A stretch of 64,000 nt of DNA from an uncultured Collinsella sp. (GCA_900542825.1 UQOY01000006.1:57569-121568), one strand, 5' to 3'. Counted from the stretch's first letter, positions 1 through 8,732 are shown. Program-made: numbers and translations. The notes: generated by a model not told the origin, from the letters alone.

Positions 1-143
1 TGGTAGCCAAGCGATTGCGCGCACTCCAGGATGACCTTGGCAGTCTCCTCACTCACGCTGCGCTTGCGGTTGAGCGCGTTGGACACGGTCGCAGGCGAAA
101 AACCGGTGATGCGGCTGATCTCGCGAACACTTGCTTTGGCCAT
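1..143 (-). CDS. LacI-family transcriptional regulator, N-terminal part (cut by window edge)
   Basis: The reading frame runs off the left edge; only the first 47 or so residues are visible. They form a typical LacI helix-turn-helix: MAKASVREISRITGFSPATV, followed by SNALN and the hinge-proximal segment ending near SLGYQ. The ATG lies at 143 with a strong AGGGGGA ribosome-binding site about 5 nt upstream. LacI-family proteins bind operator DNA with this domain and sense a sugar or nucleoside with a C-terminal periplasmic-binding-protein-like domain, which is outside the window. The gene lies downstream of ribokinase and nucleoside hydrolase on the same strand, but a terminator separates them. 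Control of those two genes (RbsR-like role) is a reasonable inference, not shown. Confidence 0.85.
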   Translation of the reverse strand, partial: MAKASVREISRITGFSPATVSNALNRKRSVSEETAKVILECAQSLGY

Positions 144-243
144 TGTTCCCCCTAGCAACGGCCGTGGTCGAGCATCGTGGCCTGACTGCCCCGTGACTCG
201 ACAACTAAACGACCGCAAATTCAATCTAAACAGAATAGTAAAT

Positions 244-272
244 GTTTAATAGCAAGTTTAGCCTGTTGTCAA
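244..272 (-). promoter_or_regulatory. Possible promoter of the LacI-type gene
   Basis: On the minus strand there is a TTGACA -35 (267-272), followed after 15-17 nt by AT-rich TATTAA/TTAAAC. It lies about 100 nt upstream of the regulator start in the only AT-rich part of the gap. The -10 is poor, so the call is tentative. Confidence 0.4.
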
Positions 273-320
273 GCAAAGTGACCCGACTATTCCCCCAACG
301 GGCACATTTACTCGGTAGCT

Positions 321-359
321 AAAAAAGCCCCGTCCCAAATTGACTACATGGGGCGGGGC
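321..359 (-). terminator. Rho-independent terminator after the nucleoside hydrolase gene
   Basis: On the minus strand a GC stem (GCCCCGCCCC pairing with GGGACGGGGC, one mismatch) with a 13-nt loop is followed by TTTTTT. It starts 12 nt after the nucleoside hydrolase stop codon. Confidence 0.85.
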
Positions 360-370
360 GTGAAAATCAT

Positions 371-1345
371 TTAGCCCAGGACGCGGGCCATGCGCACCTT
401 GAACTCGGACAGGAAGCGCGGGGCGTCGACGGTCAGCGCCACGAGTGCGCTCTTGTCGGGGTCTGCCACGCGGCGCTCATCGCAGATGGTGCGACCGCGG
501 TACTCGCCCAGCAAGTCCACGCGCAGATTGCAGCCGAGCGCACCCACGAGCGTGGGATCGATCGCCACGGCAACAGCCAGCGGATCGTGCAGCGCACAAC
601 CGCCCAGGTAGGGCGCGTTCATCTCGTACGAGCCAATGTAGTGCTCGACCATACTCGCAAACGCACAGCCCGCCATGGTGCCCGAGCCCGTCCAGCCGGC
701 AATGTCGCGGCGCGTAAGCACCACGCGATGTGTCACGTCCAGGCCCACCATGGTGAGCTTGCGACCCGAGCGCAGCACGGCATCGGCCGCCTCGGGATCG
801 CTTGCCATGTTGGCCTCGGCGCCCGCGCTCACGTTGCCGGGCACGGTCAGGGCGCCGCCCATAACCACCACGCGGCCGATAGACATCACCGCTGCCGCAT
901 CGCGCTCCAGGGCAAGCGCCAGGTTGGAGAGCGGGCCGGTCGCTACGTAGACCAGATCGGGACCATAGGTGCGCGCGGCATCGATCAGATAATCGACTGC
1001 AGCGTTGCCATCGGCCGAGGTCGCCCCCACCGGCTCGTAGGGCGACGCCGGCACGCTCGCGCCGCCGATGCCGTTCTTGCCGTGAATGAGCGCGGTGGAC
1101 GCCGGCGGCGTATAGGGCTCAGTCGCCTGCAGAGGACGGTCGGCACCCAGGTACACCGGCACCTCGGGACGACCCAACAGGTCGAGCACCGCCAAGCAGT
1201 TATGCGCCGACTGGTCGACGCGCACGTTGCCAAAGCACGTGGTAATGCCGACGAGCTCAACCTCGGGGCTCGCGATGGCATAGGCAAGCGCCATCGCATC
1301 GTCCACACCCATATCCAGATCAAGGATCAGCTTCTTAATTACCAT
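371..1345 (-). CDS. Inosine-uridine/ribonucleoside preferring nucleoside hydrolase
   Basis: The 324-residue protein has the calcium-binding nucleoside hydrolase signature near its N terminus (DLDMGVDDAMAL; acidic residues 9, 11, 15 and 16). Later family segments include GPLSNLAL, the VVMGGA strand and the conserved HDPLAVA near residue 250. The family hydrolyses the N-glycosidic bond of ribonucleosides to base plus ribose in the cytoplasm. The length is normal (about 310-330). The start lies 4 nt after the ribokinase stop, so the two are almost certainly co-transcribed, and the ribose released here is the substrate of the neighbour. Purine or pyrimidine preference (RihA, RihB, RihC or IunH) cannot be read from the sequence. 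Confidence 0.92.
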   Translation of the reverse strand: MVIKKLILDLDMGVDDAMALAYAIASPEVELVGITTCFGNVRVDQSAHNCLAVLDLLGRPEVPVYLGADRPLQATEPYTPPASTALIHGKNGIGGASVPASPYEPVGATSADGNAAVDYLIDAARTYGPDLVYVATGPLSNLALALERDAAAVMSIGRVVVMGGALTVPGNVSAGAEANMASDPEAADAVLRSGRKLTMVGLDVTHRVVLTRRDIAGWTGSGTMAGCAFASMVEHYIGSYEMNAPYLGGCALHDPLAVAVAIDPTLVGALGCNLRVDLLGEYRGRTICDERRVADPDKSALVALTVDAPRFLSEFKVRMARVLG

Positions 1346-1349
1346 TGTT

Positions 1350-2345
1350 CTACTCCGCTTCTCCGTCTTGTACCAAATCGTCTAAATCAAACACGCGCTC
1401 AACTTCGGCACGCGTGGGAATCGACTGCTGTGCGCCCAAGCGCGACACCGTCACCGCCGCGGCGCGTGCACCCGCCGCCATGCACTCAAAAAGCGGCAGG
1501 CCCTCCAGACGAGCCGCGGCAAGCGCACCGATAAACGTATCACCCGCGGCCGTCGTATCGACCACCGCGCTCGAGAGCGCCGGCATGCGCAGCGGCTCGC
1601 CGTCATCGCCGAGCGTAACCGACCCGGCACCGCCCAACGTGATGACCGCAGCTCCGGCACCCTTGGCGAGCAAGGCATTGAGCGCCGCGACGCAGCTCGC
1701 ATCATCCGCGGGCAAGATGCCCGTCAGCACCTGGCACTCAGTCTCGTTGGGACAAACCAGGTCGACCGCAGGCCAGACCTCCGCAGCCAACTCACAGGCA
1801 GGCGCCGGATTAAAGACCGTATAGAACCCGAGCCCGTGAGCGCAAACAAGCGCCTCGGCCGTCGCCGCAAGGTCACATTCGCCCTGGGCGATAAAGACGC
1901 TTCCGGCAGCCGGGGCAATCTCGCTGGCGTCTCCGTCGAGATTATCGGCTACCAGACGCCCCAGCGCGCGGGCAACGTCCTCGCCCGCAAGCGCATGGTT
2001 GGCGCCCGGTGACAGCACGATGCGGTTGTCGCCCTCGCAGCGAATGATGGTCGCCGTTCCCGTCTCCACGTCATCGCGATGCGCTACAAGGTCACAGTCC
2101 ACGCCGACGTCTTGGAGCCCCGCCACGAGTGACGTGCCAAATGCGTCGCAGCCGACCGCGCCGATCATGTGCGTGCGCGCGCCCATGCGCGCGGCAGCTA
2201 CGGCCTGATTGGCGCCCTTGCCGCCGGCGTTGGTGATAAACCCGCTGCCGCCGACAGTCTCGCCCGCACGCGGCATGCGCTCGCACGCCACCGAAAGGTC
2301 CATGTTCACGCTGCCGAACACCGCAACGATGCCGCAATCTGCCAT
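1350..2345 (-). CDS. rbsK: Ribokinase
   Basis: This 331-residue PfkB-family sugar kinase has the N-terminal GSVNMDLSV strand, the ribokinase substrate motif GGKGANQAVAAARMG, and the C-terminal anion-hole/catalytic-base signature DTTAAGDTFIGA. The AAGD form also occurs in E. coli RbsK. The enzyme phosphorylates ribose to ribose-5-phosphate with ATP. It is the first gene of a two-gene operon whose second gene releases ribose from nucleosides, which supports ribose over other sugars. The ATG at 2345 is preceded by GAGGAGG-like purines (gatgaggaggtttcc) at good spacing. Confidence 0.92.
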   Translation of the reverse strand: MADCGIVAVFGSVNMDLSVACERMPRAGETVGGSGFITNAGGKGANQAVAAARMGARTHMIGAVGCDAFGTSLVAGLQDVGVDCDLVAHRDDVETGTATIIRCEGDNRIVLSPGANHALAGEDVARALGRLVADNLDGDASEIAPAAGSVFIAQGECDLAATAEALVCAHGLGFYTVFNPAPACELAAEVWPAVDLVCPNETECQVLTGILPADDASCVAALNALLAKGAGAAVITLGGAGSVTLGDDGEPLRMPALSSAVVDTTAAGDTFIGALAAARLEGLPLFECMAAGARAAAVTVSRLGAQQSIPTRAEVERVFDLDDLVQDGEAE

Positions 2346-2486
2346 GGAAACCTCCTCATCCGCGGGCTCTGCACCCGCTGTCGGCCGTCAATCGCGCGCT
2401 CTCGCGTCTCTATAACTTTAGTTCACTTTGATGTGGACGCGCGCTTGAGCTTGCGCCGGCAGCAAGCATTCACAGGAGCAGGCGGT

Positions 2487-2492
2487 TACAAT
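2487..2492 (+). promoter_or_regulatory. -10 element (TACAAT) of the acyltransferase gene
   Basis: GGCGGTTACAAT lies about 40 nt upstream of the ATG at 2532. The same GCG-prefixed TACAAT is seen before several other genes here (24462, 36152, 39669 on the minus strand, 46745, 62470). No convincing -35 is visible. Confidence 0.45.
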
Positions 2493-2531
2493 GAAAACGT
2501 GCTGATTATTCTCGTCATTGGATGATGTTTT

Positions 2532-4748
2532 ATGGAACAATTCCCGCGATCGAGCTCGCGCAGCTCACGCCACGCGAGCGATCAACGAGCGCCGCACGAA
2601 CGTTCGCGTGCTAACCGACAAGCCACCGAGCCGCGCCGCGCCGCAGGCTCTCATCGCGTGCCCGCCAACAAGGGTAACCGCACCAACAGCGCCGCAAAAG
2701 AACAGGCGCCCACGCGCCCCAAATCTCGCTATATCCCCGCCCTCGACGGCCTGCGCACGCTTGCCGTCGTCGCAGTGGTGCTCTATCACCTCAGCCTCAC
2801 GTGGGCTCAGGGCGGCCTGCTCGGCGTCACGATCTTCTTTGTGCTTTCGGGCTATCTGATCACGCGCTTGCTGCTCAACGAAGTCGCTAAGACCGGTCGC
2901 ATCGACCTTAAGAGCTTCTGGATTCGCCGCATCCGTCGCCTGGTCCCCGCCGTGGTAACGGTAGTGTTCGTGACCTGTGCGCTGTGCACCATCTTTAACC
3001 ACGTGATGCTCACCAAGATGCGCCCCGACATCCTGCCGTCGCTGTTGTTCTTCAACAACTGGTGGCAGATTGCCCAAAACGTCTCGTACTTCAATGCTCT
3101 GGGCGACCCCTCGCCGCTCACGCACTTTTGGTCGCTTGCCATCGAGGAACAGTTCTACCTGATTTGGCCGCCACTGCTGTTTGCCATGGTATCCATGCAT
3201 GTGAGCAAGCCCAACACGCGCCGCGTGGTTCTGGGCCTTGCCGCGGTATCTGCCCTCGCCATGATGGTGCTTTACAACCCTGCCGCCGACCCCAGCCGCG
3301 TGTACTACGGCACCGACACCCGCGTGTTCTCGCTGCTGCTGGGTGCCTGGATGGCCTTTATCCCCGATCGCGACCTGGCGCCGGTGCGCCTCGCTCATCG
3401 TTTGGGGCTCAATCGCCTGGCTGGCGCCGCCAAGCACGACAAGAACGCCGAGGGCAAGCCTGGCAAGAAGGCCAACGAATCAGCCGATACCGCCCCGGCA
3501 CAGCCGAGCACCCTCGTGCGCTTTTGGTCCTCGCCAGCCTCCATCGATGTTTTGGGCATCGTGGGTCTGGTTGGCCTTGCCGCCATGGTCGCGCTCACCA
3601 ACGGCTACACCGCATTCCAGTATCGCGGGGGCACGCTGTTGTGCTCCATTCTCACGCTCATGGTTATTGCGGCATGCGTGCAGCCTCATGGCATGGTCGC
3701 ACGAGCCTTGGCCGCCGAGCCGCTCGTATGGATCGGCAAGCGCTCCTACAGCATCTACCTGTGGCACTATCCGTTGCTGCTCCTCATGAACCCGGTCGCC
3801 AACATCAACGACACGCCCTGGTGGCAGTACATCTTGGAGGTACTTGTGGTGGTCGCCGTAGCCGAGTGCTCCTATCGCTTTATCGAAACGCCGTTTAGGA
3901 AGGGCGCCTTCGGCCGCACCGTCGCCGAATTCCGCGACGGCACCACCACGCCCGCCAACTGGGCACGCGCGCACGTCCCTATCTGCGCAGCCTGCGCTGT
4001 CGTGTTGGTCGTTGCACTGGGTGGCCTGGTCTTTGTGCCCGAGACGTCTGCGCTGAGCGGCGAGGGCGCAGAAGTTCTGAACAAAGAAGCCAAAAACACC
4101 GCGCCCACCGACCAGCAGGCGGCCGACGACACCGACAAGGACAACGACGGCTTCCCCGACGGATCCTACGACCTGTTGATGATCGGTGACTCCGTGTCGC
4201 TGCGCGCCGTTGATTCCTTTGACGGCGTGTTCCCGCACAGCCATATCGATGCCGAAAAGGGCCGCCAGTTTGATGCGGGCCGCGCGACATTTGAGGGCTA
4301 TATCCAGCAGAACCTCGCCGGCAAGGTCGTGGTCTTTGCGCTGGGCACCAACGGCCTGGTGACCGACGCCCAGATTGACGCCATCATGGCCGATGCCGGC
4401 GATCAGCGCATCGTCGTGTTTGTAAATACGCGCAGCCCGCAGCCATGGGTCAGCGCCACCAATCAGGCCATCGCCAACGCCGCCACGCGCTACAAGAATG
4501 TACGCGTTATCGACTGGTACGGGTACAGTGCCAACCGCAACGACCTGTTCGACGGCGACGGCACGCACCTTTCAAACGCTGGCGTGGCCGAGTACCTTAA
4601 GCTCATCCACGATGCCGTCAAGAAGGACCTGCCCGTGCACCCCGAGGACCACGTCAACGATCCACAGCCGGCGGCCGTCAAGTCCGCCGCCGACGCACTC
4701 GTCAATGCCCTCGCCTACAAGCCGCACAAGCTGGGCACCGACAAGTAA
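2532..4748 (+). CDS. OatA-like membrane O-acyltransferase (acyltransferase 3 + SGNH domain)
   Basis: The 738-residue protein has a basic, Ser/Arg-rich cytoplasmic tail (about 1-68). An acyltransferase-3 membrane domain follows (about 69-470), with ALDGLRTLAV, the LYHL histidine, FFVLSGYLITRLL and the hallmark FWSLAIEEQFYLIWP. The C-terminal extracytoplasmic SGNH esterase-like domain (about 530-700) carries block I GDSVSL, LGTNG and the catalytic DGTHLS pair. This is the architecture of peptidoglycan O-acetyltransferase OatA: acetyl groups are moved across the membrane and placed on MurNAc, which protects against lysozyme. A Lys/Ala/Glu-rich loop of about 35 residues near residue 300 is probably cytoplasmic. 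No good ribosome-binding site precedes the ATG, but an in-frame stop lies just upstream. Another glycan acceptor remains possible. Confidence 0.87.
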   Translation: MEQFPRSSSRSSRHASDQRAPHERSRANRQATEPRRAAGSHRVPANKGNRTNSAAKEQAPTRPKSRYIPALDGLRTLAVVAVVLYHLSLTWAQGGLLGVTIFFVLSGYLITRLLLNEVAKTGRIDLKSFWIRRIRRLVPAVVTVVFVTCALCTIFNHVMLTKMRPDILPSLLFFNNWWQIAQNVSYFNALGDPSPLTHFWSLAIEEQFYLIWPPLLFAMVSMHVSKPNTRRVVLGLAAVSALAMMVLYNPAADPSRVYYGTDTRVFSLLLGAWMAFIPDRDLAPVRLAHRLGLNRLAGAAKHDKNAEGKPGKKANESADTAPAQPSTLVRFWSSPASIDVLGIVGLVGLAAMVALTNGYTAFQYRGGTLLCSILTLMVIAACVQPHGMVARALAAEPLVWIGKRSYSIYLWHYPLLLLMNPVANINDTPWWQYILEVLVVVAVAECSYRFIETPFRKGAFGRTVAEFRDGTTTPANWARAHVPICAACAVVLVVALGGLVFVPETSALSGEGAEVLNKEAKNTAPTDQQAADDTDKDNDGFPDGSYDLLMIGDSVSLRAVDSFDGVFPHSHIDAEKGRQFDAGRATFEGYIQQNLAGKVVVFALGTNGLVTDAQIDAIMADAGDQRIVVFVNTRSPQPWVSATNQAIANAATRYKNVRVIDWYGYSANRNDLFDGDGTHLSNAGVAEYLKLIHDAVKKDLPVHPEDHVNDPQPAAVKSAADALVNALAYKPHKLGTDK

Positions 4749-4771
4749 CACACTGTCAAATCCGCTTGCAC

Positions 4772-4809
4772 CCGGAGGGGGCGTCGGCCACAACCGACGC
4801 CCCCTCCGG
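4772..4809 (+). terminator. Strong hairpin after the acyltransferase gene
   Basis: There is a perfect 16-bp GC stem (CCGGAGGGGGCGTCGG and its complement) with a 6-nt loop, 24 nt after the stop codon. No U-run follows, so it may act as a weak or Rho-assisted terminator or as a 3'-end stabiliser. Downstream, 4815-4850 holds fragments of the GGAACGTCCC / GGGACA repeat family; 4851-4978 shows nothing recognisable. Confidence 0.7.
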
Positions 4810-4978
4810 CAGTTAGGAACGTCCCTTATGTTCCGGCACTTAGGGACACTCCTGACGCGGCCGAAACATGCCCCCGCGGCCGAATTCTGAGCTCCGCGCC
4901 ACCCCGAGCTTCGTTTCTATGCCCCACACCCGCAGCAAACACCCCAAGGTTGCTCTTTTCGAGCCGATTCCGAGATGC

Positions 4979-5210
4979 CGTGGACAAAAATGCCAAATAT
5001 GAGTACTGATACCATTTTAGTAACAGCCAAAATGGCCAAAAATGGCGTTCTTTCGATCACCATGCCCCTTTGGGCCGGCCAAAATGATCGGCTTAAGCCC
5101 CGGCTGTATCGATATTAATGAACGGATACATTAGTTATGTCTATTATCTTCTTCGTCTTAATTGCTACCGAGTTAGCAACAGTACTCATATTTGGTATTT
5201 TTTGCCCACG
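4979..5210. repeat. 232-bp element bounded by a 30-bp inverted repeat
   Basis: The left end (4979-5008) and right end (5180-5210) are near-perfect inverted copies containing CCAAATATGAGTACTG. The interior is AT-rich compared with its surroundings and codes for nothing obvious. It lies in the gap between the convergent acyltransferase and Nramp genes. The structure resembles a MITE or a large palindromic intergenic repeat; no second copy is in the window. Confidence 0.7.
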
Positions 5211-5237
5211 CGTATATAACAAACCCCCTACATCAGG

Positions 5238-5274
5238 CAAAAAACAGGCCGCAGCCCATGGCGGCGGCCTGTTT
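5238..5274 (-). terminator. Rho-independent terminator after the Nramp-like gene
   Basis: On the minus strand AAACAGGCCGC and GCGGCCTGTTT form an 11-bp stem with an 11-nt loop, followed by TTTG. It lies 18 nt after the stop codon. Confidence 0.88.
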
Positions 5275-5291
5275 AGAGTCCAACAGAGGCG

Positions 5292-6554
5292 CTACGCGCT
5301 GTAACCCATCGCCTGCAGCACAAACATGACGACCGTCAGCACCGTAATCACGCCGATAGTCGCCCAAGTGAGCACATTCCACACGCGGCCGTTGCGGTTG
5401 GCGCCCATAATGTGACGATCGGCGGCAATAACCACCTGGAACACCAAAACCACGGGCAACAGCACGCCGTTGATGACCTGCGAGGTCATCATAATCTGGA
5501 ACAGGTCAACACCGGGCATGAGCACCAGCACGGCAGAGATGCCGATGATGGCCGTAATGACGCCGCGATAGACCGGGGCCTCGTCCCAGCTGCGATCGGC
5601 ACCGCGCTCCCAGCCAAATGCCTCGCAGATGGCGCTCGATGTAACGCCCGGCAGCACGCAGGCGGCCAAGAAGCTCGCCGCGACCAGGCCCGAGGCAAAC
5701 AGCACCGTGGACCACTGGCCCGCGATGGGCTCCAACGCGCGGGCGGCGTCAGCAGCATCGCTGATCTGAATGCCCGCGGGGAACAGCACCGTACCAGTCG
5801 TGATGATAATGAAACCGGCGATGACATCGGCGGCGATCGAGCCGCTCACGGTGTCGATACGCTGCAGCACGATATCGTCCTCGCCCGCATTCTTATCGAC
5901 TACGTTGTTCTGCGCCAAGAAAATCATCCACGGCGCGATGGTGGTACCGATCGTTGCGACCACAAGCGACACGTAGCTGGGGTCATTTTGGATGTTGGGC
6001 ACAACCAGGTCGACCGCCACCTCGCCCCAGCTGGGACCAGCCATAAATGCAGCGACAATGTAGGTCACAAACACGCAGCTCACCAGCAGCAGAATCTTCT
6101 CGATGCGCTGGAAGCTACCCGACATGGTAAGCATCCAAACCAGCAGTGCCACCAGCGGCACCGAGATGCTCGCCGGCACGCCAAAGAGGGCAAGGCCACT
6201 CGCGATACCCGCAAACTCCGAAATGGTCACGGCCGTATTGGCGATCAGCAGCGCCGCCATGGCCAGCACGCTCCTGCGCACGCCAAAGCGCTCGCGGATG
6301 AGCGAGGCCAAGCCCTTGCCTGTGACGCAGCCACAACGCGCCGCAGTCTCCTGCGTCACGATAAGCAGCACGGTCATAACGGGAAGCATCCACAGCATCT
6401 TGTAGCCATAGCTGGCACCGGCGCTGGAATACGTGGCGATGCCGCCAGCGTCATTTCCCGAAAGCGCCGCCAGAAGGCCAGGACCCATGGCGCCAAAGAT
6501 GGCCGCGATGGTCAGCTTTTGCTTGGTGCTCGCCTTTTGCTTGCTATTTTGCAC
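5292..6554 (-). CDS. Nramp-family divalent metal transporter (possibly Nramp-related Mg2+/Mn2+ type)
   Basis: The 420-residue protein has about 11 hydrophobic helices and Nramp features. In helix 1 the metal-binding DPGN motif of classical Nramps is replaced by GNDAGG (GPGLLAALSGNDAGGIAT). In helix 6 the usual methionine-containing motif is replaced by IITTGT. Loss of the metal-coordinating methionine is the hallmark of Nramp-related magnesium transporters, a group characterised from the coriobacterium Eggerthella lenta, so Mg2+ or Mn2+ is plausible; the residue-level match is from memory. The preferred start is GTG at 6554, because AGGTGG lies just upstream; a longer frame would overlap the previous gene by 55 nt. 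The gene follows an MgtE-N/CBS protein by 8 nt, suggesting a functional pair. Confidence 0.85.
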   Translation of the reverse strand: MQNSKQKASTKQKLTIAAIFGAMGPGLLAALSGNDAGGIATYSSAGASYGYKMLWMLPVMTVLLIVTQETAARCGCVTGKGLASLIRERFGVRRSVLAMAALLIANTAVTISEFAGIASGLALFGVPASISVPLVALLVWMLTMSGSFQRIEKILLLVSCVFVTYIVAAFMAGPSWGEVAVDLVVPNIQNDPSYVSLVVATIGTTIAPWMIFLAQNNVVDKNAGEDDIVLQRIDTVSGSIAADVIAGFIIITTGTVLFPAGIQISDAADAARALEPIAGQWSTVLFASGLVAASFLAACVLPGVTSSAICEAFGWERGADRSWDEAPVYRGVITAIIGISAVLVLMPGVDLFQIMMTSQVINGVLLPVVLVFQVVIAADRHIMGANRNGRVWNVLTWATIGVITVLTVVMFVLQAMGYSA

Positions 6555-6562
6555 GCGACCAC

Positions 6563-8407
6563 CTAACCCATGACCGACATGGCGAGCAGCATCGCAGCGA
6601 TGCAGTACGCCACACACGAGATCATGACGGCGATGACGTTCATGGCGGTACCCGACGTATTGAGGTCGTGCTCGTCACGCCAGAACAGCACCATCAGGTA
6701 AATCACGGCGCTCATGTTGCCAATCAGGCAGACGATAGCCGCGATGTTAAAGCAGCCGGTAAAGAGCTGTTCCTCAAACATGGGTGCGTCGGGGAATGCG
6801 GCCGTGCGCACCAGCTGGGCGCACAGGTAGGTCACGAGCGACAGGATCAGGCCCATGCCCGTGCTCTGGAAAAAGAACCCCAGATACGGCTTGGGCTCAT
6901 CGTCATGGCCGTCGTATTCCAGGAAGTAGTTCTTGACGAACGACACCATACGCGAGGCAGCCAGCAGCACGAGCGGCATGGCGCACATAGGGAACACCAC
7001 CAGATGCGCGGAGCCCAGCGCCGTCCCCAGCACTGTTGCCATGATGCACGAGGCAATACCCCACACGACAACCCAGTACTGGCGATGCACAAACCAGCTG
7101 AGCACATTCGTCGAGTCGTCGGACGCGCTGTCGCCCGAGCCGACGCCTGCGATCTGCAGGTCCTCCTGGTGTTCCTCGGCGATAACGTCCATGGCGTCGT
7201 CAAAGGTCACGATACCCAAAATGTGACGATTCTCGTCGCAAACGGGGATGGCGACCAGGTCGTACTTGGTCATCTCGTCCGTTACGTCTTCCTGGTCGTC
7301 GTCGGGCGACACATAAACCAGGTCGCGATAGGCCAGCTGGCCCAGCGTGGCGTCGCGGTCGGCCACAATGAGCGTGCGCAGCGAAAGGACGCCGGTGAGC
7401 ATGCCGCTCGGATCCTCGGTATAGACGTAGTAGACGCTTTCGAAATCCTCGTCGAGCTTGCGAATCGCCTCGATGGCGTCTGCGACCGTCGCCGTGGCGG
7501 GCAGGGAGACAAACTCCGAGGTCATGATGCGGCCGGCGGTGTTGTCCTCATAGCCCAGCAGGTTACGAATCGCCTTCTCCTCCTGAACGCCCATCAGGCG
7601 CAAAAGCTTCTCGGCCTTCTCGTAATCGAGCTCGTCGATCAGGTCGGCGGCGTCGTCCGGGTCCATCATGGCCAACATCGACGATGCGTCGGTGTCGGAC
7701 AGACCCTCGAGCATCTCGGTCATAAGCTCGTCGTCATCGAACTCCGAGATGGCCTCGGCGGCCTGGGCGGTGTCGAGCTGCGCGAACACCTGCGCACGCA
7801 GACGCGGGTCGAGCTGCTCGATAATGTCGGCAATGTCAGCAGGGTGCAGCTCGCCAAGCGTCTTGTGCGACACCGAAAGCTGGATGTTCTTAGTCGAACG
7901 GTCGAGCAGGTCCATGTAGGACCAGGCGATGATGTCCTCGCCGAGCGGTTTGCCCAGGTGCTTCATAAAGCTCTCGACGACATGCTCGAGTGCGGGGCTG
8001 ATCGCGCGCAGCAGACCGCGGGCACCAACTTCGGCACCCAGCAAGCGCAGCTGATTTTCGCCCGACATGGAAAACTTGATGTCGTTTACGCGCACGACCT
8101 TCATGCCCTGCGTGTCGACAATCTGCTTGTTAAGCACGTCGCGGGCAAGCAAAAGTTCGGTCGGTTGCAGGTACGAAAAACGGATTTCGGTGGCCGGCGA
8201 CTTAAGGTGTACACCCGTCTCGTCGATACGGTCGACCCATTTGCGCCAGCTGATCATAAACGGCGTCTTGCCGGGCCCGCGGAACGCGAGCGACGTCACG
8301 TGCGGAAATACTTCGCCGGTAGCAATGCCAAAATCATTCACAACGCCGAGTTTTTCGCCATCGACGTCCAAGACCGGCAGTTTGAGCATCTCACTCAGAT
8401 AATTCAC
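6563..8407 (-). CDS. PRC-barrel / MgtE-N / CBS membrane protein, probable regulator partner of the Nramp-like transporter
   Basis: The 614-residue protein has two PRC-barrel-like segments (about 1-150), then an MgtE N-terminal helical superfamily domain (about 180-300, LHPADIADIIEQL, DPDDAADLIDEL). A CBS pair follows (about 305-425, beginning NTAGRIMT), then about five transmembrane helices (455-614). The N-terminal half matches the cytosolic Mg2+ sensor of MgtE. The membrane part lacks the GN(A/S)GxQ-type signature of the MgtE channel pore, so it may not be a magnesium channel itself. The start is GTG at 8407 with GGGGAG upstream. It is cotranscribed with the Nramp-like gene. It is often annotated simply as a magnesium transporter. 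Confidence 0.82.
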   Translation of the reverse strand: MNYLSEMLKLPVLDVDGEKLGVVNDFGIATGEVFPHVTSLAFRGPGKTPFMISWRKWVDRIDETGVHLKSPATEIRFSYLQPTELLLARDVLNKQIVDTQGMKVVRVNDIKFSMSGENQLRLLGAEVGARGLLRAISPALEHVVESFMKHLGKPLGEDIIAWSYMDLLDRSTKNIQLSVSHKTLGELHPADIADIIEQLDPRLRAQVFAQLDTAQAAEAISEFDDDELMTEMLEGLSDTDASSMLAMMDPDDAADLIDELDYEKAEKLLRLMGVQEEKAIRNLLGYEDNTAGRIMTSEFVSLPATATVADAIEAIRKLDEDFESVYYVYTEDPSGMLTGVLSLRTLIVADRDATLGQLAYRDLVYVSPDDDQEDVTDEMTKYDLVAIPVCDENRHILGIVTFDDAMDVIAEEHQEDLQIAGVGSGDSASDDSTNVLSWFVHRQYWVVVWGIASCIMATVLGTALGSAHLVVFPMCAMPLVLLAASRMVSFVKNYFLEYDGHDDEPKPYLGFFFQSTGMGLILSLVTYLCAQLVRTAAFPDAPMFEEQLFTGCFNIAAIVCLIGNMSAVIYLMVLFWRDEHDLNTSGTAMNVIAVMISCVAYCIAAMLLAMSVMG

Positions 8408-8629
8408 TGGTGCTCCCCATCATTATCCCTTCGGACTGCGAGCATACGGGCACGCCATCCGTGGACTATTAGATATATGTATACGCATGCGCGGGCGGCA
8501 CGCCGCTCGGCGCTCACACCCCGTGCATGCGCAAGAAGCACCTGCATGGGGTCATCGACTGTATGGTCGAGGTTTGGATTTCACCTGCAACCTTTCTCTT
8601 GACCCTTGTTATCCGCAGTAACTATAGCA
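8408..8629 (-). promoter_or_regulatory. Promoter and long structured 5' leader of the MgtE-like/Nramp operon
   Basis: An extended -10, TGCTATAGT, lies at 8621-8629 on the minus strand, giving a leader of about 200 nt. The leader can form at least two hairpins: CGAC/GTCG (about 8548-8561), and ACCCC-TGCA paired with TGCA-GGGGT nearby. I could not match it to the M-box, yybP-ykoY or NiCo riboswitch consensus. A metal-responsive leader is an inference from position only. Apart from the repeat unit at its end, 8630-8702 shows nothing recognisable. Confidence 0.45.
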
Positions 8630-8702
8630 TCAGCATCGCGCCGTGGCGCCAAATTTATGCTCCAAACATCGCAGGCATACCAAACGCTGACGCATCCGTG
8701 AC

Positions 8703-8732
8703 ATAGTCATTGGGGACGTTCTTACATGACTA
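8703..8732. repeat. Palindrome-ended GGGGACGTTCTTA unit supplying a stop codon
   Basis: TAGTCATTGGGGACGTTCTT continues with ACATGACTA: a short unit flanked by TAGTCAT/ATGACTA. Related units lie at 17231-17260 and 20917-20943. The minus-strand TAG at its end is the stop codon of the upstream gene. Confidence 0.7.

Noticed and set aside
8408..8629. M-box (ykoK) magnesium riboswitch before the MgtE-like gene
   Set aside because: The conserved M-box core segments could not be found in the leader, so only a long leader is reported.
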